Part shown: in pieces, positions 1 through 12,619 of the stretch
How positions within the stretch are numbered: position 1 is the first letter of the stretch
How the letters are laid out: the number at the start of each line of letters is the position of its first letter
Assembly (NCBI GenBank): GCA_948474755.1
Contig: CAOLHI010000155.1
Span: 434,001 to 498,000, forward strand
DNA: 64,000 nt
Direction: 5' to 3'
Origin: Ctenosaura bakeri
Lineage: Eukaryota > Chordata > Lepidosauria > Squamata > Iguanidae
Program-made: the position numbers and the translations under genes
The notes under the pieces: model-generated
What the model saw: the letters and a program-made list of their open reading frames with translations, nothing else
What the model was told of the DNA's origin: nothing
Databases searched by the model: none

Positions 1-795
1 ATTTCCAGCCATGACATCAGGCTGCCAGATGTATCAAAAAGCCATAAATGTGACAGAGACATATATTTACACAGATGTGGCAGCATTAGCACAGATCACA
101 ATGGTAGCACTGTGGCTGACAAGCAGTTAGTGCCACATGCAGGCATAAGGCCACTGTACATAGACATATGTCTGTTTTCTTGGGGAGAGGGGAGAGGCCA
201 CTGCAGAGGCTGATATTCCTTTCCACCCTCCACAACAACTAAAGTCCTTTTTCTGTTCAGCTGCTGAAGCACCCCCACCCATGGCCATGGTAGAGAGTGG
301 GTGGGGGCTGATTTGTGGAGAATAGGGAAGTATCTGGTTACCCTGTTGCCAGATACAGAATAACAACATCATACAGTGAGACCTCTGAAGGGCTTCACCA
401 GATCTCAATGGATGATGACATCATTCTGTGTTAGACAGAAGTTTCTCTGATTCTCCCTGCTCTCCAGCAGCTCTGGAACAGTTATGGAGGGGGGGGGCTT
501 CAGTGACTGTATAGTGGCTGCATAGTGAATCCAGGGGTGTTGACAGGAGATAAGTTCTGTAGTTCTGCATATTGGACTATTACTCTAAGCTGTGTGCTAC
601 AGGATCTAAAATAGGACTCAGATTTTGGGAAGATAGTTAAAACTTCCACAATAAAATGCAGCAGAACTCTCACTGATGTGGATAGGTTAAAATGGAGCTT
701 CAGAGCACTGTGCCTAATTACAGTGGAGATGGGAGCAAGGGGACATCTCAACCCAAAACTATAAAATAAGGCAAATGCACACTTCACTTAAAATT
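1..795. other. Non-coding DNA, nothing recognised
   Basis: No gene, RNA gene or repeat family was recognised. A run of nine or more G residues lies near position 490. The short open frames here show no domain or codon bias that I can see. Confidence 0.5.
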
Positions 796-1010
796 GTAGA
801 ATCTTAGGGCTGGAAGGGATCACAAGTTCCATCTGCTGCAATGCAGGAATACACAACTAAAACACATCTGAAAGATGCTCATCTAACCTCTTCTCAAAGA
901 GGATGAGGCTCAGCTTCCTTCCCCCAGAAGGCAATAGGAATCCTCCATTGAACCACTTATCCTCTCAAAACAGAGTGACAAAACAAGGAAGACTGTTTCA
1001 GTTCAGCCTA
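796..1010 (-). mobile_element. CR1-like LINE 3' fragment
   Basis: Read on the + strand, the segment opens with TAGAATCTTAGGGCTGGAAG followed by a tract resembling CAATGCAGGAATACACAACT. This matches the antisense of the CR1 3' region common in sauropsid genomes, where the sense strand ends in TTCCAACTCTATGATTCTA. The match continues through a 'tctcaaagaggatgaggctc' stretch equivalent to the region encoding the end of the CR1 reverse-transcriptase ORF. The copy is diverged and 5'-truncated. CR1 is identified from memory of the consensus, so exact ends are approximate. Confidence 0.7.
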
Positions 1011-3181
1011 ACTATGTTTCTGATCTTTAATACAGAGAGGGCATCTGGCATTACATATAAGGTTTGGCATTGCATATGTTTCCTCTAGGTACAAATAGCA
1101 GCTGCTGGAGGACTAAAAGAACTGGGAATCATTAAATACATATATCTTTCCACTTGTTTCTTGGCACATCAATGGGTGTTCCCTTCCGTACCATCTTTGG
1201 GATGGGAATCTGCCCCAAGCTATCAGGGAGCAAGGACAAGATTTTTTACTGTGAGAAAGATTTGCAGTGTCCCTACTTAGGGAAAATAGAAACTGGGCAA
1301 TAAAGTCCTGATTTCTTATTCATTTCCTGCACCGAGATTCTGCTTGAGCAGTGGTAATTTCTCTACTTCTGTGAGAGAATTACACAGCTCACTGAAATTG
1401 AAAATGGACACAATACTCCAGAGAACATAGCTAAGCTTTCCAAAGCCAGTTTCATGCTTCCAGATCTTTTTCTCAGAGAATCACACACTTGGGCTTAGTT
1501 CAGGTATGAGGATCTCAAGGCCTTTATAAATTCTAATAATTAGCAGAGGCAGTATTTACTGCTGAAAAGTGGGTCAAGTCACTTGTTTTGTTATGCATTT
1601 TTCCCTGGCATTTTGTTGTCGTTAGTTCTACATAATGTACTTATCCCTACCATGTCAAGTGCATATGTTAAGAATATGTTTGCAATGCAGTTGGCAATTT
1701 ATTGGTGAAATGAAATGTCAAGGTTCCATTCAATGTGGAATAGTTCATAAATAATAATAAAAATGTCCAAATATACAACCTGAAGGATAGTTATCTGGTA
1801 TGCTCTAAGGTAGGGCTGACAAATTATCCCTCATTTAGAAGAGCTATCTATTATTTTCATGGGCCAAAATCCAACTGCTAGTCCCAAGGGGAGTAAACCC
1901 ATTGAAATAAGGTTGCTGAACAATAAGTCACTGCATATGTAAATCCCTTTGATTGAATGGATCTATTCTATTTGGCATTAGAGACTGGATTGAGGCTATC
2001 AAAATCTAGTAGACAATTCCTGTTCTGGGTCAGCTGAAGTTTCAGAAAATTCATGCTGATTTCTACATTGTACGCCACAATGTATACACGATGCTATATG
2101 TAATTTATAATGTGCAATTTAAACTGTAAACCTGTTCCAGGTTAAGTATTCAACTTGTGGGCTTGGAGTATCTGTGGCTACTTATTTCAGAGACATGCAT
2201 TTTTTGTTGGAGCCATCCAATCACAAGCATTTATTAAAACGTTCTGTTTGAAAATTACAAACCATATAACATATTCTGATATCCTTTGGTAGGCACAGGG
2301 GATCTTGAAAAATGATAATGATGTAGTTCTCCAGTGGAATTGGAATCTTTTGTTCCAACATGCTATACTTTCCTATCTGCTGTGCACAGAAATGTAAACT
2401 AAGAGGGCAAGAACTTTTCCAGCACAGTGCACAACAGATGGAATTGTTTATATTTAGATTAGCATCTGTGTACACCCCTGCCCTCTCAATGGTAGGTCTG
2501 TAATGAAAAGAGGTGAGACAGAGAATTTTAGATGAATTATGACCACTCTTCTTGTTAACCTTAACAGAGATTTGAAACCATAGTCAGCTTTCCTGGGACA
2601 CTAGCTGGATAGTGACTTTTCCCATTTCTGCCTAGCCAGTTGGACAATTCCATGCTGGACAAGAGATAGTGTCCATATTGTACCCATGTCTTTTGGTATT
2701 GAGGGACCCCCTCTGAATCACAGCCGCCCAAAATCCAAATGTGTGTTTTTAGAAAATCCTCAAAGTCGGTTGTTTTCCTTTCCTATTGCTCAGATAAACC
2801 TGATGGGGCCAGTAACTGGGGTACAAGACACTGGCCAATGACATCATGACTTTTTTTTTTTTTTTCCCTACTGAATTGCCAACAGTGATCAAGCTTCTTA
2901 AGCAGAACCATTCATGCCAATAGTCTATTCTATTTTACTATATAGTGTAGTGTAATGTAGTGTAGTATACCATAATATAATAATGATGCATTATATATAC
3001 TAGACTGTACTAAAATAGATGAGCTTATATTATAAAGAAGGCCAGAGGTGAGTGAGAATGATGAAGCTTCTCCCAGTGCTGATGAAACACGAGTCCCAGA
3101 AGCCCAGCTTCCAAGCTCCAAGAGAATTCCCTGCTGCTACTGCTGTTTACTGGTGGGAAGGGAAGAGGAGGAGGCAATTCA
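1011..3181. other. Non-coding DNA with simple AT-rich tracts
   Basis: No gene was recognised. A poly(T) run lies near 2851-2866. A degenerate TGTAG/TATAA tract at about 2938-3000 (repeated 'tagtgtaatgtagtgtag' motifs) looks like a decayed microsatellite. The rest is unique AT-rich sequence to my eye. Confidence 0.45.
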
Positions 3182-3362
3182 GGCCATTTCCGCACTAGAC
3201 TGTTACAGTGCTATTATTCCACTTTCAACATCCTGTGGAATCTTGGGGTTTGCAGTTTAGGGAGGGGCCTCAAAGGTCCCTCTCTAAACTGCAAACCCCA
3301 GGATTCCACAGGATGTTGACAGTGGAAGAATAGCACTTTAACAATCTAGTGCAGGAATGGCC
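3182..3362. mobile_element. Palindromic MITE, 181 bp, TSD TCA
   Basis: The element begins GGCCATTTCCGCAC and ends in a near inverted copy (GTGCAGGAATGGCC). Almost its whole length is an inverted repeat: the left arm (CATCCTGTGGAATCTTGGGG) pairs with the right arm (CCCCAGGATTCCACAGGATG) around a short central spacer near 3263-3278. It is flanked on both sides by TCA (3179-3181 and 3363-3365), a 3-bp target duplication. No coding capacity. The termini and the 3-bp duplication suggest a non-autonomous PIF/Harbinger-type element; the superfamily is an inference. Confidence 0.85.
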
Positions 3363-3365
3363 TCA

Positions 3366-6300
3366 GATGATAAAGATGAGGCTGCTCTGGTCTCTGAGGA
3401 GGAGGAAAAGCAGAGTGAAATGAATGTGAGAGCACACTTTCATCACTCCACCCTTGGCCAAGCTGAGACTAGCTTCCTCTTCATTAACTTGGAGAGGGGA
3501 AGAAATGAGCATGTTCACAGATGGAACACACCCTTTTCTTCCTCACTGAAGGCTAGGACAGCTTCATTTTTATTATCTGAATTGCCTTCACCCTCCATTC
3601 ACCAGTAAGCAGCAGACCAGCCTGAAGCTTAACAGCTACGAGGGGGAGGATTTAGGCAATAGCTCCATGCTCCCCAATCCAGAAAGAGTTATACATACAC
3701 AAAAAGCCACTTTTACGTGCGCTTATGTCAAAAGCATGATGCTGCTGAAATTGAGTTATATTGAATACACTCAGGTACTCAGGCTGGGAGGAGAGGAATT
3801 TTAAGACCTGCAATGTCATGAAAGTTCATGGTAACTTTGGAAAGATATTCATGCTCAGCTAGCCTATTGTTCCCCAACCCACAACAGGGTTTAACAGCTG
3901 GCACTCTCAGAGAGCTGCTCCAATGCCTATGAAAAGCCCACCATATACCTTCGAAAATCCCAATCCTTTTTTTTTTCCTTTAATTAACCTAGACTCCTAG
4001 GAGAACTGGAAATCTAGCTTTCACTTGAATTTTCCACTCTACCATGATATATGGGGGGATTGTAGGGGATTAAAATGGTCAGCTAGATCCAGTTGTCTAA
4101 CTCTGCTCAAAACACTGATCCTTTTTAAAAATACTGTATTCATGGCACAACCACAGAAAATGACTTTGGAAGTTACTTTGCCTGCTCAATCAAGAAAGTG
4201 GCCTTTTTATAACAAAAATAAGCAAAATGGCTCAGAAGATAACCCTAGAAAGGCAAAAATTTAGCTCCATACAGAAAGATCGAAATACCACTGTGATTAA
4301 TATAATTGTTTAATCTGATCAAACCCACAAATTGTCTCATCTGTTTTTTTATCACCAGAAAAAAAGGCCTATTAGAAGTGTGAGATCAACAACTGTGAGG
4401 TCCATTACATTATACAAATATGAAGCACAAATCTTTTTTAATGGAAAAATAATCAAGGAATCATGTTATATCAAACTGTTAGCCAAATGATTTCAGAACA
4501 TGTTTACCTCCTTTCAAGATAGATAAATTATTTCAATTTGAGCTCTGCTAGAATTAAATGTCACACTACTGTCAAATATCAGCTTTTTTCTGCATAACAA
4601 AGTGGTGGAAAAGTATCACAGTCATGCTCAGGAAACATGTTCATAGCACCTTCTCATGCATTAAGTCATGGCATTCTGCCATCCCTGCATAAAGTCATAA
4701 ATCCCTGAATGGCACTCTTGAATGCCCCAAGTGTTGAAGCAGAACTACTGACTAGGAATAGTTATGTGTTGCAATGTCATCCTCAATAATCTCAGGTAGA
4801 ATCAGAAATGAGCAGTAGTATAATTTAAGATGGATAGGAATGTTAGTGAAAGCTATTTTCCTGTGTTGTATGCATGATATGAATGCTACACAATTGAGGT
4901 AAAGCTGGGCCACAGCGTTCCGTATCACAACCAGAGCTCAAAAATGTGAATCTTCAATTCCCAGAATCTTTCAGGCAGCATGTCAATGGGGGTGTGGCAA
5001 GCCCTTATCTCTCCTCAGGTTGATTTTGCAATTCCAACCTAGTAAGGCATCCTAACACTTTCACTTAGCCCTTGCACTACCCTTTAAATGCCATCTTTGT
5101 GTAAAAGGGCTAGGACCTTAAGTGTTACCTGAGAACCAAATAGTTTATTTATAGTAGCGTATTCTTATTTATTATCAGTGACTTTACACAACTCAGGCAG
5201 ACTCAGTAGTCATAGTAACATTAGAATATCTTGTTAAGGTTTATAGAAAGTACAGTGTTGTTACATTAAACCATTTCAACTTCTGACAGTCTGTGCCAAT
5301 AACACTCAACCTTATGCATCTGTTCTCTGTGTCCTTTACTTAGCTGCTTAAAGACAACTTAGCCACCCTCTCTGGCCAAGGTCTCACTGAAGGCTCTCTT
5401 TATAAATGGACTCTCCCATCCATAAGCCCTTCCCACACACACCACTGTGCTGGTTTTTATTTTTAAGATACTATTCCTGTTGCCTAGCAAACCCACAATT
5501 GTAATGCACTTGCATTACAAATAGTTGACTCCCAAAGCAACTTTGTCACAGGGGGATTCTGTAACTGTAACTCAGAAAGTAACTTTTCCCTGGTTTCCTA
5601 CATATACTCAATTTCACAGGCTACCAACTGTTACTGACTGGAGTTTTGGGTCATCAATGATTTGGATTTTCCCCAAGAATCTAGGAAACAGTGAGGTATT
5701 ACCAGATAATGTGGCAAGTTCCAAGTACTGTCACTTTCCATAATTGTGTTATTATGACCCTGTCTATGGCAATTTCATTCAAATGTTTGGAATCGCTTCT
5801 TCATTCATTCCTTTGTATCATACATTTTGCCTGAAAGTGACTCAAGGCCCCCCACATAATAGTGAAGCAAATACCATATCTACAAATATGGCATGAAATC
5901 TAAATGGAAAGAATTGTGTATCTAGAGTACAAAGAGTACAAAGAGTTTTCCATATGATCTGAGATACTGAACAACTGGTGGTCAAGTGGAGAGGCTTCCA
6001 CCATTCAGATATTTTGTTCAGTGAGGCCAGGACTCTCATATACCATATGTAAAGTGCAACAAAATTAGTCATCTTCATCCAGCAATTTGCCAAGGTCAAG
6101 GGGGTCATATTTTCATATGGAGCTGCATCGCCTGCAATAACTCTCCAGTTAAATCAATTGGCAGTACACACATCAGTGGGGTTATGCCCCTATAAAACTA
6201 AGTTGCATCTTAAAGATCATATTCTGCATATCAAACATTTTGTTGTGTACATCAGAAAATTCACAGACATTTGGGTGTATCAATAGTTGCAATACATGTT

Positions 6301-8163
6301 AAAGCAACTTGTAACCATAGATGATTATCAGGCCAGTATGTTGGCTTTGGAATGGATCACTGCTTCCTATATGTGAGGGAAATCATGATCAATGGAGAAA
6401 CCAATCAGCTGCATTGCTTTGTAAAGTACACAGTCTTTGCCCACTTGCTTCATTTGTTTATAGGCAGTAAACAAAATCAGTGTCCTGCAGCTGCCCAAAG
6501 CATCTGCCATGATAAAATTGGGAAGATAATTTTAATAACAGATTTTAAAACACCAATCATCCAAATATTCCACTCCCCAAATGTCAATGTAAGGAAAATA
6601 ATGATGGACGCATGAGCAATATTTATATTGACTTTTTAATATATATATAGAGGGGTTGGGGAGAGAGAGAGAGAGAGAGAAATAGCTTGATGACAACTGA
6701 CACGGAGCACAGCACAATTTAATACTGAAAGTGGCATTTTAAAATGCCAGTCAAATTGAGTGAACTTTGAAGACCAACAAGAATATGAATATGACTTCAC
6801 ATATACCACCCCAACAAGGAATGAACATGTTTCTGCTTTATTAAATATAATGGAATTATTTCTAGAACAAAAGCCTATTGTTCCTTCCATATTAAGCAAC
6901 TAGAAAGTTATAATGACTTTTTCCTCTTTCTTGCAAAGTGTAAGGAAGACAAGTCAACTGCACTTTGAGAAGTGGAATCTAAATGGCTCAGCCAATCTAA
7001 ATCAATTCTCTGTCGCACTTTATGGATGATCAGATGCTTACTGAAATCCAAAAAGCAGTATTTGAGGGCCATGATACTATCAAGGTTTTTGGGAGAAGGA
7101 CCAGGGAAGCTGTCTTATGGGACTACTCACATATTTCTGCCTCCCCCAGTTTCCATATCTGTTACCCTCTCACAGTGCTTAGTTTCCATATCTCCCCACT
7201 AGCCATTAGGATGGTGAATCCACACAAGAATATCTAAGGTTCTGAAACCTATCCTCCAATTACATTCAGCACCTTGGATAGGTCATTTTCTGTTAAAATG
7301 GGAGCCATGAGCTGTAAGTGCCCTGAGCTCCAGCACTTTTCCCAACATGTTGTTCCTCCACTCTGTACCTCAGTTTTACTTGTCAAGCGGTAGCAGACAC
7401 AGGCAACTTTTTACTTCCTTTTCTTTAGTTCCCAGAAGAGTTTGAGTGCACTTCATTCATACCTAATATTTTCAGCCACCTAGAATGGTCCTGGCCCATA
7501 TGGGTCACAGAGTCACTTTGAGAAAACAAAGATGGTGGGTATGATCTCAGCTTCACTCTACAATGTGCAAAAGCTTGCCTGACATCTTAAAAGAAATAAA
7601 CTAAAATGACACCACCACTTTTTTTTTTTAACCTCTTTGAGATGTGGGCATCTCTAATTGTTGCTCCAAGCAACAGCTATCCAGAAATATTCCCAGAAGG
7701 ATGTTTCAGAACCATGTTCTTTCTGTATCCTGCAGCTACTATTATAGTGATTATGGCCAATTGCCACAGAAAGTCATAAGAAAGCCTGTTAATTTTTAAA
7801 GTCCCCTTTAAAGCCATCCAAACTGATTTGTTTTACAACATTTAGGTTTTATTTTTGTCCTTCCCATCCAGTCTCATCTGACGCTTCCAGAATAATCTCA
7901 TAGCTAGTCCTGCTATCTGTTTCCATCTTTCAGTCTCAAGCTTCTAATTCTAAATCCAAATTTGGCTTCTAATTCCAAATCCTTAATCTGGAATACCACC
8001 TAAGTTAACCATATTAAATGTTTGTGCATGTGTACACAATCTTCAGTTGTGAATGACAGCTGCCACTCTCCCTGAACCTCTTTCTGCTGAATCATATTTT
8101 TAAAAGTGCTTTCAGTTCAATGCAGAGCTTGGAAGCAACTACAGTAATCACAACAATTGCTAG
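3366..8163. other. Non-coding DNA, few recognisable repeats
   Basis: No gene or exon was recognised. A purine microsatellite of about 20 bp of (GA)n lies at 6661-6681, preceded by a short (TA)n. A stretch near 4955-4985 with AATTCCCAGAATC resembles the arms of short palindromic repeats seen elsewhere in this window (for example 44.9 kb). The remainder shows no family I can name. Confidence 0.45.
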
Positions 8164-8340
8164 TTTGTTGTTGTGTGCCGTCAAGTCATTTATGAATTAT
8201 GGCGGACTCAAGGTGAACCTATCATGGGTTTTTTGGGGGCTGAGAGTGAGGGGCACCAGTGGCGTTTCCATGGCCACACAGGGAATTGAACCTGGTCCCC
8301 AGGATCACAGTCCAATGCTCAAACTATTACACCACGAGCA
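8164..8340 (-). mobile_element. Sauria-type SINE
   Basis: On the + strand the element is antisense. It opens with TTTGTTGTTGTGTGCCGTCA (complement of the Bov-B-like tail), continues through GAACCTATCATGGGTTTTTT, and ends in GGGAATTGAACCTGG and AATGCTCAAACTATTACACC, the complement of a tRNA-like head with a B box. An internal deletion removes part of the central domain compared with the copy at 43.6 kb. Sauria SINEs are mobilised by Bov-B LINEs, whose 3' end they share. Adjacent to an L2-like fragment at 8.35 kb. Confidence 0.88.
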
Positions 8341-8349
8341 TTCACACTT

Positions 8350-8745
8350 TGAGATCTGCTAGGGAGGCCCTTTTATCTGTCCCACCACTGTCACAGGTAT
8401 ATCTGGTGAGAAGAGAACCTTCTCAGTAAGTGCCCCCAGGCTCCGGAATTCCCTTTCCAGAGAGAGAATTTAGCTTGATGCCCTCTCTACTTTCTTTTCA
8501 CAGACAAAGACTTCTCTGTTTTGACAGCTATTTAATGATTTGATCGGATAAGGCCTGTCCCACCTAAGCAATGGCTTGGTTTTTCTGTTTGTTGTGCTGG
8601 TGTATGTGTACGCATTTAAAAGGTTTATGTTTATTGTTTAATCTCTTTCTAACTCTAGTATTTTGTGATTTTTTAAAAAAAACTATGTGTCATTCAATCT
8701 GTTGTAAGTGACTGAGGGGAAAAAAGACTTCATATAAATATAAAT
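8350..8745 (+). mobile_element. L2-like LINE 3' end (RT ORF C-terminus and 3' UTR)
   Basis: The frame through 8400-8520 reads as a decayed C-terminus with the signature APRLRNSLSRE, corresponding to the APRLWNSLPRE motif that ends the reverse transcriptase ORF of L2-like LINEs. A T-rich 3' UTR follows, ending near a (GTT)n run at 8752-8765. The copy carries stop codons and is 5'-truncated, so it is inactive. The assignment to the L2 group rests on the motif alone; a related clade is possible. Confidence 0.7.
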
Positions 8746-9060
8746 ATTAAGTTGTTGTTGTTGTTACTGTTATTTTAATATCACCCTAATCTAGTCCTCC
8801 TTACATTGCAACAAACCCTTTCTTGAATATGATTTACAGTCAAACTGTATGTTAAATTAAATACATGGCAGCAGTTCCTTTGGGGGGGGGATTAATGGGT
8901 TTTTAAATATCAGTAACTGTGATTACAGAGTGGGTCACAGCTGGTACAGGAAGGATTTAATCTCCCATTCAGAATGCTGGATTCCTTACCCAGATTGCCT
9001 CCCTGAATTTACATTTGAGTAAAATAAAAACAGACAGGGAGAAACACACTGCATATTCAG

Positions 9061-9125
9061 TTTATTATTGTCTGTTCTCCTGCCTTTCTCCCAGCAAGGG
9101 GCTCAAGGCAGCTAATGTAATGTGT
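9061..9125 (-). mobile_element. Short LINE 3' tail fragment (antisense)
   Basis: The stretch TCTCCTGCCTTTCTCCCAGC followed by GGGGCTCAAGGCAGCTAA resembles the antisense of the 3' UTR end of L2-like LINEs common in lizards. It is very short, so the family is tentative. Confidence 0.4.
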
Positions 9126-9719
9126 GGTTAGACCCTTAACGCTGAATGTTAATGCAGGTTCAGGCACAATTAATTGAAGAAACATATTGAGAAAGTCTGT
9201 TTTTGTGTGCGTAAGAACCAAATTACATTGACCTTTTAAAGTAACTCTATCAACTTTCAGAATATAGAGATTCCAGTTCGGGCAGCAACAGACATTCAGT
9301 ATTAATATTAAACATTTTGTATAACTGTGTTATCCTGTGCATGAGTTAGAAAATTCATATATATTGCGGCTTTTTTCCAAGTTTGATCACATAAACAAGT
9401 CACCAATATTCCTCAGAAAAAGAAATCTAGGACAAAGACATTTCTAGGTCATGTCCAGGTCCATTAATACACGAATACCTAGAGCTGAATATTGAAAATG
9501 AAATAGCCTGCATAATTTAATCAGATTTTTTGTGACAGTGGGCCTCTTTCTAAAGTACTACTATTTTTTGCTGGGTTGAAATACATACAAAGAATTAACT
9601 CTTGATACAACAGGAACTTATAGTCATATCCAAATATTTTTATTTAAAAAAGTAATACTTTTCTTCATGCACTGAAAATTTAGGTTTGCATTTCACACTG
9701 TCTTTAGGGAGGAGTACAG

Positions 9720-9918
9720 GGGAAATGTGATGTAGGGGTTTGAGTGTTGGACTATGATCCTGGAAACCAGGGTCTGATTCCTCACTCGGACATGGAAACC
9801 CCCTGGGGTGACTTTGGGCACATCGCATACTCTCAGCCTCAGAAAACCCCATTATAGGTTTGCTTTAGAGTCACAGTAAGTCGGAAGCTTACTTGAAGAC
9901 ACACAATAGCAATGACAA
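9720..9918 (+). mobile_element. Sauria-type SINE
   Basis: Sense orientation. The tRNA-like head includes TTGAGTGTTGGACTATGATC and a B-box-like CAGGGTCTGATTCC. The middle has GGTGACTTTGGGCACATCGC and CTCTCAGCCTCAG. The tail has AGTCGGAAGCTTACTTGAAG followed by ACACACAATAGCAATGACAA, a decayed (CAA)n end. Compared with longer copies it lacks about 30 bp between the CTCAG block and the tail. Non-coding, transcribed by RNA polymerase III when active. Confidence 0.88.
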
Positions 9919-10149
9919 ACAGGGAGAATATGGTGGCTGAAATCTTTTTTAAGAAATATATAGGTACAGAAGCAGAGAGAGAGAGAGAAACACACATTAA
10001 TTTTAAAATGTGTAGATAGTTCACAAATGAGGCACTATTTGTGTGGAATTTGCTCTCTTGTTCTGTATCCTAGCACAAAAATAATGCCAGAAGTTGCCCT
10101 TTAGGCTATCAACCTAATTCCATCTAGTCACTGTTTCAGATTCAACTAG

Positions 10150-10329
10150 GGCCATTTCCGCACTACACTGTTATAGTGTGATTATTCCACTTTCAACATC
10201 CTATGGAATCCTGGGGTTTGCAGTTTCAGGAGGGGCCAAGTGGACCCTCCTGAAACTGCAAACTCTAGGATGCCATAGGATGTTGAAAGTGGAATAATCG
10301 TGCTATAAGAGTGTAGTGCGGAAATGGCC
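10150..10329. mobile_element. Palindromic MITE, 180 bp, TSD TAG
   Basis: Starts GGCCATTTCCGCACTACACT and ends GTGCGGAAATGGCC. The two arms pair over most of their length, with the turn near 10235-10247. It is flanked by TAG at 10147-10149 and again at 10330-10332. Sequence is closely similar to copies at 3.2, 28.8 and 34.8 kb. Non-coding. Confidence 0.9.
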
Positions 10330-10332
10330 TAG

Positions 10333-10977
10333 GATTGGATTCTCCAAACTCCCAGTTCTGTCCTGTGGATAACTTGAAAGCCAGCACAATGCTAGTTGAG
10401 CTCAGAAGCAGTTCTCATGCTTCTGCTTGGGCAAGCCATTGGCTTTAGCTTTACTTTCTTGCATAATGTATCAGAACTGTGTAGAACAACCACTGCGAGC
10501 CAAAAGTGCAATATTTCAGCAGGTACAGGGAAAGTTGTTGTGAGATAATCACACCATAATTTACCCACCTCCCAAGATATTGGGTTGGCAGGGCAAGGAG
10601 GATTCTGGACTTAAAAGCAGCAACCTGCTTATAGGTTTATGCAAACAAGGGCCTTTAGAAATACTCTCTGTATCTTGAGTTTATTCTGAATCTAGAGTCT
10701 AGGGGAGAGTTGTAGCCCTTAAAACAAAAGCAACTTCTCCTTCCATAAACAACATATCCTTCTTTACCTGGCAGTAAGAGTTGACTGTGTGGTAAAAGCT
10801 GTTCAGGAGTAGAATAGATTGCCTCCAAAGATGGTATAATTCTTTGGAAACTCTTAAGCAGAAATTGTAAGCAGTGCCCTTAAATTTCAACCACTTGCCA
10901 GGAAAAAAAGTCTGAACAAATTCACCATTTTTCCCCCACTGGCAGATATATTTCAGTTGAGAAAACACACATACACA
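10333..10977. other. Non-coding DNA, nothing recognised
   Basis: No gene or repeat family was identified. Reverse-strand open frames are short and show no recognised domain. Confidence 0.4.
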
Positions 10978-10985
10978 AGCACATA

Positions 10986-11018
<33 letters not shown>

Positions 11019-11020
11019 TT

Positions 11021-11063
<43 letters not shown>

Positions 11064-11064
11064 C
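10978..11064. repeat. Compound (CTGT)n-(CTAT)n microsatellite
   Basis: About eight CTGT units pass directly into a longer CTAT run (about ten units) after a short TTTT interruption. An open frame rich in Ser, Leu, Ile and Tyr runs through here only because the tetranucleotide lacks stop codons. Confidence 0.95.
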
Positions 11065-11079
11065 TCTCCCCACTGGAAT

Positions 11080-11172
11080 ATATGTATGTATGTGTGTGTG
11101 TGTACACATACTAACATACATACATATATATACATGCATGCACATGCACACACACAAACACATCTTTGTCTG

Positions 11173-11209
<37 letters not shown>

Positions 11210-11325
11210 TCTAGCAATCTAGCAATCATCTCTCCCCACTAGAATATATAAGTACATGTTTGTGTAAGTATATCTGTTTATGTATATGGTTATGTTTATT
11301 TATACACAGTTATATACATATTCAT

Positions 11326-11356
<31 letters not shown>

Positions 11357-11360
11357 CAGC
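11080..11360. repeat. Microsatellite cluster: (TG)n/(CA)n, (CTAT)n, (CA)n
   Basis: A TGTATGTATGTG tract at about 11082-11102 is followed by CATACATACATATATATACA and (CA)n to about 11160. A second (CTAT)n run of ten or so units spans 11170-11208. A (CA)n run spans 11327-11358. The motif 'tctccccact(g/a)gaatatat' precedes a TG/TA tract both at 11064-11084 and at 11230-11248, suggesting that a unit of roughly 170 bp was locally duplicated. Confidence 0.85.
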
Positions 11361-11369
11361 TAGAATGAG

Positions 11370-12245
11370 AGTAATGAGACTAAAAGGTCCCATGACATTT
11401 TTTGAAACGAGATACAGCAGAACTGATGTTCTTGACTTCTCACTGTGTTGATTCCATTCAAAAGAAACTCATTTGGCATTCACTGGTATCAGAAAATAAT
11501 ACAGGAACAATGCATCTCTCTGTCTTTGATTCTGCACATAGAAACCCACTATTCTCAATACACATTTTATGCCCACGTTTCACTAGGATTATCCCATTGG
11601 ATCAGAAAATACCCCACAATTCTAACTATGTAAGTATTTTTATCTTAGTAAACATTTTTGATGAATGGAATGGAGCATGGATTACTCCATTCCTTTCAGA
11701 ATATGCAGCAACCTTCTCAGTGTCACTATAAAGTCAAATGCAAGAGTATTTGACTAATCAGAAGATAATTCCTCATTTAAATTTATTTTCAGCTCCATAT
11801 TAATTTCTGTGATATGTCATAAAAAATACAAGGTAGCAGTGAATTAAGGAGGTATTATCAAAGAATTAACAATTGCAATAAAGCTCAAATTTTGGGCATC
11901 GAAGGATTCACTCTCTTTTATCTGAAGGATTATATGTCGTTTAGGTGAGTGTAACAAATCCCACTACATTCCCTCATTAATTGCTCATCAGATTGAGAGC
12001 TTGTTTAATAAGTTTTAGTGTTGACCTGTCCACACTTTCTGCAGCAATTCATTTAGTGTTATCAAGCTGCAGAGACAGGTGCTTCTTTAATAATGACAAA
12101 TGTAATGATAGATAAGGTTTCATCATTTTCATTTCACAGCATGAGTTTCTCCAATCTATTTATTTGTTTCATCTAGTTTTGTAACAACATTAATGTCATG
12201 GTGCTTGGAGGGGCTTTCAAACTTTCTGTGTCAGAGTGCATAGAC
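11370..12245. other. Non-coding DNA, nothing recognised
   Basis: AT-rich sequence. The open frame of about 109 codons at 11402-11731 has no recognisable domain and no homologous motif I know; I treat it as chance. Confidence 0.4.
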
Positions 12246-12248
12246 ATA

Positions 12249-12616
12249 GGCCATTTCTGCACAATGGGGGCTCTTGAGAGTCATCCCGTCGCAGTACCAG
12301 CAGGAAAGAGAGTGCAACAGGAACACTTCCCTCTGTATAAGTCAGACTCCCTGTGGAAGAGAGCATGATAGCCCCACCTCTTCCTTCCATAGCACAGCCA
12401 TCATGCTTTCTGCCCTTCTGCAGGGCCAGTAGGTATGGGAGCATCTTGTGATCGCAGGCACTAAATGGATTTTATCCATTTAGTGAATACCCTGTGAAGG
12501 TGACTCATGGGGATGGGATGGCAGTGAGCCAGCAACAATGTCATGTGGAATCACGACCAGCCAACCACTGCCATGCTGTTCCCATAGTGGGACATCCTCA
12601 TCATGCAGAAATGGCT
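12249..12616. mobile_element. MITE, 368 bp, related termini, TSD ATA
   Basis: The left end is GGCCATTTCTGCACAATGGG and the right end is CATGCAGAAATGGC plus one substituted base. Flanks are ATA at 12246-12248 and ATA at 12617-12619. The interior is unrelated to the 180-bp palindromic copies, so only the termini are shared. It has a short inner inverted repeat (AAATGGATTTTATCCATTT, around 12464-12482). No coding capacity seen. Likely cross-mobilised by the same transposase as the 180-bp family. Confidence 0.8.
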
Positions 12617-12619
12617 ATA

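Noticed and set aside
10957..11214. 85-codon open frame rich in Ser, Leu, Ile, Tyr
   Set aside because: Produced by tetranucleotide microsatellites without stop codons.
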